From positions 868,001 through 932,000 of the forward strand of contig NZ_VFNX01000001.1 of assembly GCF_006715785.1 (NCBI RefSeq): DNA of 64,000 bases. Reading direction: 5' to 3'. This DNA comes from Streptomyces puniciscabiei (lineage in GTDB: Bacteria > Actinomycetota > Actinomycetes > Streptomycetales > Streptomycetaceae). Each line of letters opens with the position of its first letter. The first letter of the stretch is position 1. Below the pieces are notes generated by a model. That model was not told the DNA's origin and did not search any database. It saw only the letters and a list, made by a program, of their open reading frames with translations. This document shows positions 9,549 through 18,073 of the stretch, piece after piece. A program made the position numbers and the translations under genes.

Positions 9549-10449
9549 GTCCCTGCACCACCTGGCGCTGGAAGACGATGTACGCCCCGAGCACCGGCAG
9601 CATGGCCATCACCAGGCCGGCGAAGAGGCCGGACCAGTCGCCCTTGTAGCCCTGGCTGACCGCCAGCTGGACCAGGCCCTGGGTGAGCACCTTTTTGTCG
9701 GGGTCGGTGTTCAGGACCGTGGGCAGCATGTACTGGTTCCACTGGCCCAGGAAGTTGAAGATCCCGACGCTGATCAGACCGGGCTTCGCCATGGGAAGCA
9801 TGATCTGGAAGAACGTACGCGCGTGCGAAGCGCCGTCCACGAAGGCCGCCTCCGCCACCGAGGTCGGCAGGGTGCGGAAGAAGGCCGTGAGGAAGAAGAC
9901 CGTGAACGGCAGCGAGTACGCGATGTAGACCAGGATCAGGCCGTGGATCGTGTTCAGCAGGCCCATGTTGTTCACGACGTAGAACAGCGGCACCAGCGCG
10001 AGCATGATCGGGAAGCTCATGCCGCCGATGAACAGGTAGTAGATGAAGCGGTTGCCCGGGAAGTCGAAGCGGGCGAGGACGTAGGCCGCCATGGAGCCGA
10101 GCGCCAGGGTGCCGATGAGCGAGCCCCCGACCACCAGGACGGTGTTCAGGAAGTAGTCGCTCATGTTGGCCTGGGTCCAGGCCCGCGACCAGTTGTCGAA
10201 GTGCAGGTGGGTCGGCAGGGACCAGGGCGAGTCGAAGATGGACCTGTCGTCCTTGAAAGACGTCATCACCGCCCACAGCAGCGGCATGACCACCATGATC
10301 GCCCAGGTGATCAGCACGCCGTGGGAGAAGACGTTGAGGACACCGCCCTCCTTCTTCTGCCGGGCGGGCTTCGGGGCCGGTACGTCGACCTTGGAGACGG
10401 TGGCGCCGGACTCGGCCGGCAGCGGGGCGGGGGTCTCGGTCGTCTTCAT
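9526..10449 (-). CDS. ngcG: N-acetylglucosamine/chitobiose ABC transporter permease NgcG
   Basis: Inner-membrane permease of the CUT1 (MalG) type, 307 residues with six membrane segments and the cytoplasmic EAA loop (EAAFVDGASHARTFFQIMLP). It is the second permease of an importer whose binding protein is encoded two genes upstream; four bases separate it from ngcF. A basic, Pro/Ala-rich N-terminal extension of about 40 residues precedes the first membrane segment. Family and order correspond to ngcG of Streptomyces, which with NgcE and NgcF brings in N-acetylglucosamine and chitobiose. No ATPase gene is present; in Streptomyces such systems share the MsiK ATPase encoded elsewhere. Confidence 0.87.
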   Translation of the reverse strand: MKTTETPAPLPAESGATVSKVDVPAPKPARQKKEGGVLNVFSHGVLITWAIMVVMPLLWAVMTSFKDDRSIFDSPWSLPTHLHFDNWSRAWTQANMSDYFLNTVLVVGGSLIGTLALGSMAAYVLARFDFPGNRFIYYLFIGGMSFPIMLALVPLFYVVNNMGLLNTIHGLILVYIAYSLPFTVFFLTAFFRTLPTSVAEAAFVDGASHARTFFQIMLPMAKPGLISVGIFNFLGQWNQYMLPTVLNTDPDKKVLTQGLVQLAVSQGYKGDWSGLFAGLVMAMLPVLGAYIVFQRQVVQGLTAGALK

Positions 10450-10453
10450 GGCT

Positions 10454-11386
10454 TCAGAACTCCAGCCGCTCGCGACGGCCCAACCGCATCACGATCGCCG
10501 CGAACGCGAGCGTGACGACGAGCAGGGCGACGCCGATGGTGGTGGCGTAGGCGGCCTGACCGTCCCGGAACGCCTTCTGGTACACGTACAGGACCATCAC
10601 CGTGGTCGAGTAGTCGGGCCCGCCCGGTCCGGTCGTCATGATCTGAACGACGGCGAACGACTCGGCGCCGAGCGCGAGGATGCCCATGTAGACCCAGCCG
10701 GACTGCACGGTGTCCCACAGCAGCGGCAGGGTGATGCGGAAGAAGGTGGTGAAGCGGCTCGCGCCGTCCAGCAGGGCCGCCTCGTACAGCTCGGCCGGGA
10801 TCGAGGCCATGCCCGCCGAGAACAGGACCACGAAGAAACCGACCGTGGACCACACCAGGACCGCCATCACGCACCACAGGGCGAGGCTCGGGTCGCCCAG
10901 CCACAGCGGCTGGACGTGGTCGAGGCCGATCCCGCGCAGGATCGAGTTGATCGCGCCGCTGTCCGGGTTGTACGCGAAGGCGAACAGCAGCGACACGATC
11001 GCGATGGACAGCACCTGCGGGAAGAAGTAGACGATCTTGTAGAAGGACGAGCCCCGGACACCCGAGACCACGGGGCCGCCCCTTCTCCGCCGTCCGCCCA
11101 CATTGATCATGAAGGCGAAGAACAGCGCCAGACTGATCGTCACCAGCGGGAGCACCAGGGCGAACAGCAGACTGTGCTGCAACGACTTCCAGAAGATGTC
11201 GTCGTCGAGCATCCTCTTGTAGTTGTCGAAGCCGACCATCTTGAAATCGGGGCTCAGGCCGGTCCAGTCCGTGAACGAGTAATAGATGGACTGGATGAAC
11301 GGCCACACCACGAAGAGCGCGTACAGTCCCAGGGGCAGAACCAGAAACCCCACGATGAACCGGTACTTGCCGTGCTGCATCGCCAC
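10454..11386 (-). CDS. ngcF: N-acetylglucosamine/chitobiose ABC transporter permease NgcF
   Basis: MalF-type permease, 310 residues, six membrane segments, EAA motif as EAALLDGASRFTTFFRITLP. It begins about 25 nt after the binding-protein gene and runs into ngcG with a four-base gap, so the three form one operon. A Gly/Arg-rich loop (GGRRRRGGP) lies between segments two and three. Function is assigned from operon context with the NgcE-type binding protein. Confidence 0.87.
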   Translation of the reverse strand: MAMQHGKYRFIVGFLVLPLGLYALFVVWPFIQSIYYSFTDWTGLSPDFKMVGFDNYKRMLDDDIFWKSLQHSLLFALVLPLVTISLALFFAFMINVGGRRRRGGPVVSGVRGSSFYKIVYFFPQVLSIAIVSLLFAFAYNPDSGAINSILRGIGLDHVQPLWLGDPSLALWCVMAVLVWSTVGFFVVLFSAGMASIPAELYEAALLDGASRFTTFFRITLPLLWDTVQSGWVYMGILALGAESFAVVQIMTTGPGGPDYSTTVMVLYVYQKAFRDGQAAYATTIGVALLVVTLAFAAIVMRLGRRERLEF

Positions 11387-11410
11387 TCCGGTGCGTTGAA
11401 AAGGTGCTGC

Positions 11411-12862
11411 TTACTGGTGCTTGTAGTGCTTGATGGACGTGTCCTTGGCCGCCTCGTCGGCGAATCCCTGGATCTTCTTGACGGCCTCGGCCGGGGTGAG
11501 CCGGCCGGCCATCATCTCGCCGAGACCGGCGACACCGATCTTCTCCTTCTGCAGCTGCACATACCAGTCCTGCAGCCGGGGATTCACCACGTTGGATCCG
11601 GCCAGCTTGAGCGCCGCCACACCCGACGTCAGGCCGGGGGTGAGGGTGATGCCGGTGGTGCCGCCGTTGTACGCGGTCAGCGACTTCACCTTGGCGGTGA
11701 AGTTCTTCGAGGACGCCTCGGAGAGCATGATGCGCAGCTGCTCCATACCGCCCTCGGCGTTCGCGGCCTTGGCCGGCACGATGAACGGCTCACCGCCGGA
11801 CGCCCAGATGGTGCCGAACGGCATCTTGTCGGAGCTGTCGATGCCGGACGGCGCGGAGACAGCCAGGTTGAAGTCCTTCGGAATGACGTTGGCCGACTCG
11901 TTCTCCACCCAGGAGCCGTTCGGAATGAACAGCGCCTTGCCCTGGGCCCAGGCGGTCTGCGACTGGATGTGGTCCAGGCCCGGAGTGCCCTGGAGGATGT
12001 AGCCCTTCTTGTACAGCTCGTAGTACGCCTCGAAACAGGCCTTGACGGCCGGGTGCTTCCAGGCGTTGGGCTCCAGGTTGTCGATCGCGTTCAGGACGTC
12101 GACGCCGCCGACCTTGCCGATCATCGGGTAGAGCGAGAAGGGGATGTAGTACGGGTACTTGCCCGCGTACGTCCAGCCCGCCATGCCCTTCTTCTTGGCC
12201 TTCTCGCAGACCTTGAGCATCTCGTCCCAGGTCTCCGGGTACTTTTCGTCGAGCGAGTCCAGGGCCTTCTGCGAGTACCAGACGCCGTACACCGTGTAGG
12301 CGTAGTAGAGGATCCAGACCGGCTTGCCGTCGAACTGGCCCATCTCCACGATGCCGGGGCGCAGCGTGTCGCGGACCTTCTTGCTCGGGTCGTCGTACGA
12401 CGGGGCGTCCAGCAGCGGGGTGAGGTCGGCCAGCTGGTTCTTGCCGACGAGCACGCCCATGTCCATCTGCTCGGCGCCGGAGTTGTCGATGAGGTCCGGC
12501 GGGTTGCCCTGGTTGAAGCGGGGCTGCAGGGTGGACTGGATCTTCTGGGTGGCCGAGAACTTCACTTGCGCCTTGGGGAAGTCCTTCTCGTAGATCTTCA
12601 CCGCGTCCTGAGCGTACTCCTTGCCGAAGCCGCCGTCGAAGAGGACGAATTCCATCGTGGCGGTCTCGTTGACGCCGAGCGGGTTCTTGGCGGTCTTCTT
12701 CCCCGCCTTGTCCTTCTTCTGCCCGCCCCCGCCGCTGCTGGCACAGGCGGACAGCAGGCTCATTCCGGGGACCGCGACCAAGCCCAGCGCGGCCGAACGC
12801 TTGATCAGACTGCGGCGGCCGACACCTTCGGAACCGCTGTTCTCGGCGGAAGTGAATTCCAT
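11411..12862 (-). CDS. ngcE: N-acetylglucosamine/chitobiose-binding lipoprotein NgcE
   Basis: Type 2 solute-binding protein of 483 residues that delivers N-acetylglucosamine or chitobiose to NgcFG. The leader has a twin-arginine motif (GRRSLIKR, Arg 16-17) and a lipobox LLSAC with Cys40, so it is probably a Tat-exported lipoprotein, a common arrangement in Streptomyces. ATG at 12860-12862 follows AGAGGAATCTG; the frame is open further upstream to 13063 but without family-like sequence. It is longer than ordinary CUT1 binding proteins, as expected for the NgcE family. Together with the das genes at 51-57 kb, the window carries two chitin-oligomer uptake systems. Confidence 0.9.
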   Translation of the reverse strand: MEFTSAENSGSEGVGRRSLIKRSAALGLVAVPGMSLLSACASSGGGGQKKDKAGKKTAKNPLGVNETATMEFVLFDGGFGKEYAQDAVKIYEKDFPKAQVKFSATQKIQSTLQPRFNQGNPPDLIDNSGAEQMDMGVLVGKNQLADLTPLLDAPSYDDPSKKVRDTLRPGIVEMGQFDGKPVWILYYAYTVYGVWYSQKALDSLDEKYPETWDEMLKVCEKAKKKGMAGWTYAGKYPYYIPFSLYPMIGKVGGVDVLNAIDNLEPNAWKHPAVKACFEAYYELYKKGYILQGTPGLDHIQSQTAWAQGKALFIPNGSWVENESANVIPKDFNLAVSAPSGIDSSDKMPFGTIWASGGEPFIVPAKAANAEGGMEQLRIMLSEASSKNFTAKVKSLTAYNGGTTGITLTPGLTSGVAALKLAGSNVVNPRLQDWYVQLQKEKIGVAGLGEMMAGRLTPAEAVKKIQGFADEAAKDTSIKHYKHQ

Positions 12863-13077
12863 CAGATTCCTCTCAAGGGAACGACCGACCGCAGCCGGTG
12901 GGGGAACCGCATCGTCAGCCGCGCCACGGCGTGGTGCGGGGCGGGGCAGGCGACAGCTACAAAACGTGTGCGAAGAGAAACGGACCGCCTGTACGGAGCC
13001 GGTGTGGCCGCAGGCAGGAGGCTTCGCCCGCCCTCCGCTGGTGTGCCCGGCCTCGGGCGGCATGTGGTGTGCCGCCC

Positions 13078-13420
13078 GTATTCCAAGCGTTCTCCCGCCG
13101 CTTGGACACCTTTCGCGAGCGCATCCGCAAGCGGTCGGGGAAACACCGGGCAGCCGCCCGGAAAGTCGCCGGGCGCGCTCCGAAGCCCAAGCCCGACCGG
13201 GTCAACGACGGCGCGTTCCTTCCGGACAGGACCGCCGCCGGGGCCGGATTCAACCGCAGTATTCCGGACGCGGGTTGGGGGCCGTTCCTGAGGATCCTGG
13301 CGAACGAGGCTGAGCGTGCCGGTTCTCTCGTGATCCCGGTGGACGCCCGCGACAGGGCTGGGCCGGCCCTCTGCGACGCCGATCGGCCGGCGGCGTGGGA
13401 AGCCCGCGCGTCGACGCGTG
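13078..13420 (+). pseudogene. Degraded IS605-type OrfB/TnpB transposase remnant
   Basis: The plus frame contains a clear stretch of the RuvC-like domain of TnpB proteins: RERIRKRSGKHRAAARKV, then RAPKPKPDRVNDGAFLP, then FNRSIPDAGWGPFLRILA followed by ERAGSLVIPVDAR. In intact proteins this is followed by a CPxCG zinc ribbon, which is destroyed here; the N-terminal half is also missing. No transposon ends were recognised. The rest of 12863-13771 holds no supported gene. Confidence 0.65.
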
Positions 13421-13771
13421 GGTGGAGTCACGCTCAAGTCCTCGCTCTCTCCAGGACTCAGGCGGTGCACCGGATCCTCCCCGGCACCGCTGTCGGGTCA
13501 AGCTGGGTGGTGCAGGAAGTGCTCGTCCACATCTCGTGCCGGCCGGGTCTTGTACCGGGCGCCGACAGGTATAGTCCACTTCCCGCCAGCGGAGCAAGAT
13601 CGAATGCAAGGTTCGACATGGGTCTTTTCCGAGTTGAGACCTCGCGGAAATAAGAGACCCCTGTGAAGCCCCTGGCAGAAAAACTCGCGACATAAGTGCC
13701 TGAATGCCACACCCAACACCCTTGACATCACCGGTCACTTGACGCCCTACTGGTTCCTGCGCACCGAAGTT

Positions 13772-13783
13772 GACAACGTTGTC
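13772..13783. promoter_or_regulatory. Palindromic operator GACAACGTTGTC upstream of the GH92 gene
   Basis: Perfect 12-bp palindrome, 30 nt ahead of the mannosidase start. A centre-CG palindrome of this kind is typical of LacI-family operators that control glycan-degrading genes. The same sequence occurs at 17797 and with one change at 17752. Confidence 0.65.
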
Positions 13784-13812
13784 CAGAGCGGGCGCAGGAG
13801 GGGAATCCGTAG

Positions 13813-16800
13813 ATGCAGCGGAGAACTCGGCACAGATGGGGTCCGGCGGTCGTCCTCACGGCCGCCTTTGTCATGGCCGCCGGTGCCCAGGGCGCGGCGG
13901 TGGCCCTGCCCGCCAAGGCTCCGGCCGCCGCCCGGGAGTTCGCGTCCTCGTTCGAGCCGGGGGATCCGGCTCCGGACTGGCTCAATACCGTCGACACCGC
14001 GCCGGACGGCACCAAGCGCGCCTCGGGGGTCGACGGCGGCTACAGCACCGGCATACCGGGCAATGTGAACGACCATGTCACCGAGGTCCGGGCGAGCGGC
14101 GAGAACACGGGCGCGGGCGAGGTCAAGGAGAACCTGGTCGACGGCGAGCCGGGCACCAAGTGGCTGACCTTCCAGCCCACCGGCTGGGTGGAGTTCGACC
14201 TCGACAAACCCGTCAAGCTGGTGACGTACGCGCTGACCTCGGCCAACGACTACGCCGAGCGCGACCCCAGGGACTGGACGCTGCTCGGCTCCACCGACGG
14301 CAAGGACTGGAAGACGGTCGACAGCCGCGCGGGCGAGACCTTCTCCGAGCGCTTCCAGACCAGGTCCTACGACCTGGCCGAACCCGCCGAGTACCAGCAC
14401 TTCCGGCTGGAGGTCACGAAGAACAACGGCGCTTCCGGCATCCTCCAGCTCGCCGATGTGCAGTTCTCCACCGGCGGCGGGGGCGGCCCGGTGCCGCAGG
14501 ACATGCTGACGCTGGTCGACAAGGGCCCGACCGCCTCACCGACGGCCAAGGCCCGGGTCGGGTTCACCGGGAAGCGGGCGCTGCGCTACGCCGGGCGGCA
14601 CACGGCGGCCGGCCGTGCGTACTCGTACAACAAGGTCTTCGACGTGCACGTGAAGGTCGGCGGCGACACACAGTTGTCGTACCGGATCTTCCCGCAGATG
14701 GCCGACGGCGACCGGGACTACGACGCCACCAATGTCTCCCTCGACGTGGCCTTCACCGACGGCACGTATCTCAGCGATCTGGGCGCGCTGGACCAGCACG
14801 GGTTCCCGCTGTCGCCGCGCGGGCAGGGCGAGTCGAAGTCGCTGTACGTCAACCAGTGGAACAACGTGGCCGCGCGGATCGGTTCGGTGGCGGCCGGCAG
14901 GACGGTCGACCGGATCCTGGTGGGGTACGACTCCCCCGCGGGACCGGCGAAGTTCCGGGGCTGGATCGACGACGTGTCCCTGAAACCGGTTCCGCCGGAG
15001 AAACCGAAGGCGCATCTGTCGGACTACGCGCTGACCACGCGCGGCACCAACTCCAGCGGCAGCTTCTCGCGCGGCAACAACTTCCCGGCGACCGCCCTGC
15101 CGCACGGTTTCAATTTCTGGACGCCGGTGACCAACGCGTCGTCGCTGAGCTGGCTGTACGAGTACGCGCATGCGAACAACGACGACAACCTGCCCACGAT
15201 CCAGGCTTTCAGCGCGAGCCATGAGCCGAGCCCGTGGATGGGTGACCGGCAGACCTTCCAGGTGATGCCGTCGGCCGCGTCCGGCGCCCCGGACACCGGG
15301 CGCGAGGCGCGCGAGCTGCCGTTCCGGCACGAGAACGAGACCGCGCGGCCGTATTACTACGGGGTCCGTTTCGAAAACGGTCTCAAGGCCGAGATGACCC
15401 CGACCGACCACGCGGCGATGCTGCGCTTCACCTACCCCGGCGACGACGCGAGCGTGCTGTTCGACAACGTCACCGAGCAGGCAGGCCTGACGCTCGACAA
15501 GGAGAACGGGATCGTCACCGGTTACTCGGACGTGAAGTCGGGCCTGTCGACCGGCGCGACCCGGCTGTTCGTCTACGGCGAGTTCGACAAGCCGGTGACG
15601 GACAGCGGATCGAGCGGGGTGAAGGGCTACCTGCGTTTCGACGCCGGTTCGGATCGCACCGTCACGCTGCGCCTGGCGACCTCGCTGATCAGCATCGACC
15701 AGGCGAAGGACAACCTGCGCCAGGAGATCCCGGACGGCACCTCCTTCGACACGGTGAAGGACCGGGCGCAGCGCACCTGGGACGATCTGCTCGGCAAGGT
15801 CGAGGTGGAGGGGGCGACCCCGGACCAGCTGACCACGCTGTACTCCGGCATGTACCGGCTGTACCTGTACCCGAACTCGGGCTTCGAGAAGGTGGGTGAC
15901 AAGGACCAGTACGCCTCCCCCTTCTCCCCCATGCCGAGCCAGGACACCCCGACCCACACCGGCGCGAAGATCGTGGACGGCAAGGTGTACGTCAACAACG
16001 GTTTCTGGGACACCTACCGGACGACATGGCCGGCGTACTCCTTCCTCACCCCGTCCCAGGCGGGCGAGATGGTCGACGGTTTCGTGCAGCAGTACAAGGA
16101 CGGCGGCTGGACCTCGCGCTGGTCCTCGCCGGGGTACGCCGACCTGATGACCGGCACCTCCTCGGACGTGGCGTTCGCCGACGCCTATGTGAAGGGCGTG
16201 AAGTTCGACGCGAAGGCGGCCTACGACGCGGCCCTGAAGAACGCGACCGTGGTGCCGCCGATGTCGGGCGTGGGCCGCAAGGGCATGAGCACCTCGCCGT
16301 TCCTCGGTTACACCAGCACCGCGACCGACGAGGGCCTGTCCTGGGCGATGGAGGGCTACGTCAACGACTACGGCATCGCGAGGATGGGCGAGGCCCTGTA
16401 CGAGAAGACGGGCGAGAAGCACTACAAGGAGGAGTCCGAGTACTTCCTCAACCGCGCCCGGGACTACGTCAATCTCTTCGACCCCAAGGCGGGGGGCTTC
16501 TTCCAGGGCCGGGACGCCAAGGGCGACTGGCGGGTGGACTCCTCGGCGTACGACCCGCGGGTATGGGGTTACGACTACACGGAGACGAACGGCTGGGGTT
16601 ACGCCTTCAGCGTCCCGCAGGACAGCCGGGGCCTGGCCAACCTGTACGGCGGCCGGCAGGGCCTGGCCGAGAAGCTGGACGCGTTCTTCTCCACCCCGGA
16701 GACCGCTTCCCCCGACTACGTCGGCTCCTACGGCGGTGTGATACACGAGATGACCGAGGCGCGGGACGTCCGGATGGGCATGCTCGGCCAGTCCAACCAG

Positions 16801-17619
16801 GTCGCCCATCATGTGTCGTACATGTACGACGCGGCCGGCGAGCCCTGGAAGACGCAGGCGGCGGTCCGGGAGATCCTCTCCCGGCTCTACCTCGGCAGCG
16901 AGATCGGGCAGGGCTACCACGGCGACGAGGACAACGGCGAGCAGTCCGGCTGGTACCTGTTCTCCGCGCTCGGCTTCTATCCGCTGGTGATGGGCAGCGG
17001 CGAGTACGCCATCGGCTCGCCGTTGTTCAAGAAGGTCACCGTGCACCTGGAGAACGGCCGCGACCTGGTGATCAAGGCGCCGGACAACAGCGCCAGGAAC
17101 GTGTACATCCAGGGCGTGACCTTCAACGGCCATCCCTGGACGTCGACTTCGCTCCCCCATTCGCTGCTGGCCAGGGGCGGGGTGCTGCAGTTCTCCATGG
17201 GCGCCAAGCCGTCGACGTGGGGCACGGGCAAGAACGCCGCCCCCGTCTCCATCACCCGGGACGACAAGGTGCCGGCGCCCCGCTCGGACGTCCTGAAGGG
17301 TGACGGCCCGCTCTTCGACAACACCTCGGCGACGGACGCCACGGTCACCTCGGTGGATCTGCCGGTGGACGGGGCGGTGAAGCCGGTCCAGTACACGCTG
17401 ACCTCCTCGGCGGACCGCGGCAGGGCGCCGACCGGCTGGACCCTCCAGGGCTCCACGGACGGCACGACCTGGCAGACCCTGGACCACCGCTCCGGCGAGT
17501 CGTTCACCTGGGACCGTCAGACCCGGGCGTTCACCATCGCCGCGCCGGGGACGTACCCGAAGTACCGGCTTGTCCTGGACGGCGAGTCGACGCTGGCGGA
17601 GGTGGAGCTGCTGGCCTGA
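13813..17619 (+). CDS. Secreted GH92 alpha-mannosidase with flanking F5/8C-like domains
   Basis: Large exported glycosidase, 1268 residues. Signal peptide at about 1-35 (cleavage near VALPAKA), a discoidin/F5/8-type-C carbohydrate-binding module at about 75-220 (KWLTFQPTGWVEFDLDKPV, DWTLLGSTDGKDW), a beta-sandwich linker, then the GH92 catalytic region from about 410 (RGNNFPATALPHGFNFWTP) through VNNGFWDTYRTTWPAY and NGEQSGWYLFSALGFYP. A second F5/8C-like module closes the protein (WTLQGSTDGTTWQTL). GH92 enzymes are calcium-dependent exo-alpha-mannosidases, mostly alpha-1,2, acting on mannans and N-glycans. AGGAGGGG precedes ATG 13813. The upstream palindrome suggests control by a LacI-type repressor not encoded in the window. 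Confidence 0.93.
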   Translation: MQRRTRHRWGPAVVLTAAFVMAAGAQGAAVALPAKAPAAAREFASSFEPGDPAPDWLNTVDTAPDGTKRASGVDGGYSTGIPGNVNDHVTEVRASGENTGAGEVKENLVDGEPGTKWLTFQPTGWVEFDLDKPVKLVTYALTSANDYAERDPRDWTLLGSTDGKDWKTVDSRAGETFSERFQTRSYDLAEPAEYQHFRLEVTKNNGASGILQLADVQFSTGGGGGPVPQDMLTLVDKGPTASPTAKARVGFTGKRALRYAGRHTAAGRAYSYNKVFDVHVKVGGDTQLSYRIFPQMADGDRDYDATNVSLDVAFTDGTYLSDLGALDQHGFPLSPRGQGESKSLYVNQWNNVAARIGSVAAGRTVDRILVGYDSPAGPAKFRGWIDDVSLKPVPPEKPKAHLSDYALTTRGTNSSGSFSRGNNFPATALPHGFNFWTPVTNASSLSWLYEYAHANNDDNLPTIQAFSASHEPSPWMGDRQTFQVMPSAASGAPDTGREARELPFRHENETARPYYYGVRFENGLKAEMTPTDHAAMLRFTYPGDDASVLFDNVTEQAGLTLDKENGIVTGYSDVKSGLSTGATRLFVYGEFDKPVTDSGSSGVKGYLRFDAGSDRTVTLRLATSLISIDQAKDNLRQEIPDGTSFDTVKDRAQRTWDDLLGKVEVEGATPDQLTTLYSGMYRLYLYPNSGFEKVGDKDQYASPFSPMPSQDTPTHTGAKIVDGKVYVNNGFWDTYRTTWPAYSFLTPSQAGEMVDGFVQQYKDGGWTSRWSSPGYADLMTGTSSDVAFADAYVKGVKFDAKAAYDAALKNATVVPPMSGVGRKGMSTSPFLGYTSTATDEGLSWAMEGYVNDYGIARMGEALYEKTGEKHYKEESEYFLNRARDYVNLFDPKAGGFFQGRDAKGDWRVDSSAYDPRVWGYDYTETNGWGYAFSVPQDSRGLANLYGGRQGLAEKLDAFFSTPETASPDYVGSYGGVIHEMTEARDVRMGMLGQSNQVAHHVSYMYDAAGEPWKTQAAVREILSRLYLGSEIGQGYHGDEDNGEQSGWYLFSALGFYPLVMGSGEYAIGSPLFKKVTVHLENGRDLVIKAPDNSARNVYIQGVTFNGHPWTSTSLPHSLLARGGVLQFSMGAKPSTWGTGKNAAPVSITRDDKVPAPRSDVLKGDGPLFDNTSATDATVTSVDLPVDGAVKPVQYTLTSSADRGRAPTGWTLQGSTDGTTWQTLDHRSGESFTWDRQTRAFTIAAPGTYPKYRLVLDGESTLAEVELLA

Positions 17620-17749
17620 GCCGGGTACGGGGGGGAAGGGGCCGGCCCGTCCGGGTCCGCCCCTTCGTCCTGCGGTCGGACAGGCGGTGGCCCGCCGGGG
17701 CTGCGGCTCCCCTTCCTCGGGATCACCCGGTCGGGCTACCCGAAGTCCA

Positions 17750-17780
17750 TTGACATCGTTGTCGGTCAGCGCGGTAGAGT
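17750..17780 (+). promoter_or_regulatory. Promoter-like site overlapped by an operator
   Basis: TTGACA at 17750-17755 and TAGAGT at 17775-17780, 19-nt spacer. The operator-like GACATCGTTGTC (17752-17763) overlaps the -35 hexamer. It points towards the sensor-phosphatase gene about 300 nt downstream, with no sugar gene in between. The rest of 17620-18073 shows no supported gene. Confidence 0.45.
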
Positions 17781-17796
17781 CATGTACAGACCATAC

Positions 17797-17808
17797 GACA
17801 ACGTTGTC
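17797..17808. promoter_or_regulatory. Second GACAACGTTGTC palindrome
   Basis: Perfect copy of the GH92 operator, 45 bp downstream of the one-mismatch copy at 17752 and just past the expected transcription start of the promoter-like site. Two spaced operators are typical for repression by looping or roadblock. Confidence 0.55.
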
Positions 17809-18073
17809 GCACATGTGCCCTACCTCACAGGCCACCCTCACCCGGACGGGTTTCCCGACACCCCCCTCACCCGCCCGGCTCGCGGACCCGGTGCACATGA
17901 ACACCGGGTCCGCCCAGAGCTGTTCGCGGTCCGGGCGCCGATTTTCCTCATCCGCCTCGGACCCGCGGCCCGCGCTCGCGACCAGGGAGGATGCGCCCCG
18001 ATCGGGGTGGAACACGCGTCCGGCTCGCGGACAGGCCATAGCCACCCGCTGAACCCGGTGCTACAAATGCGGC

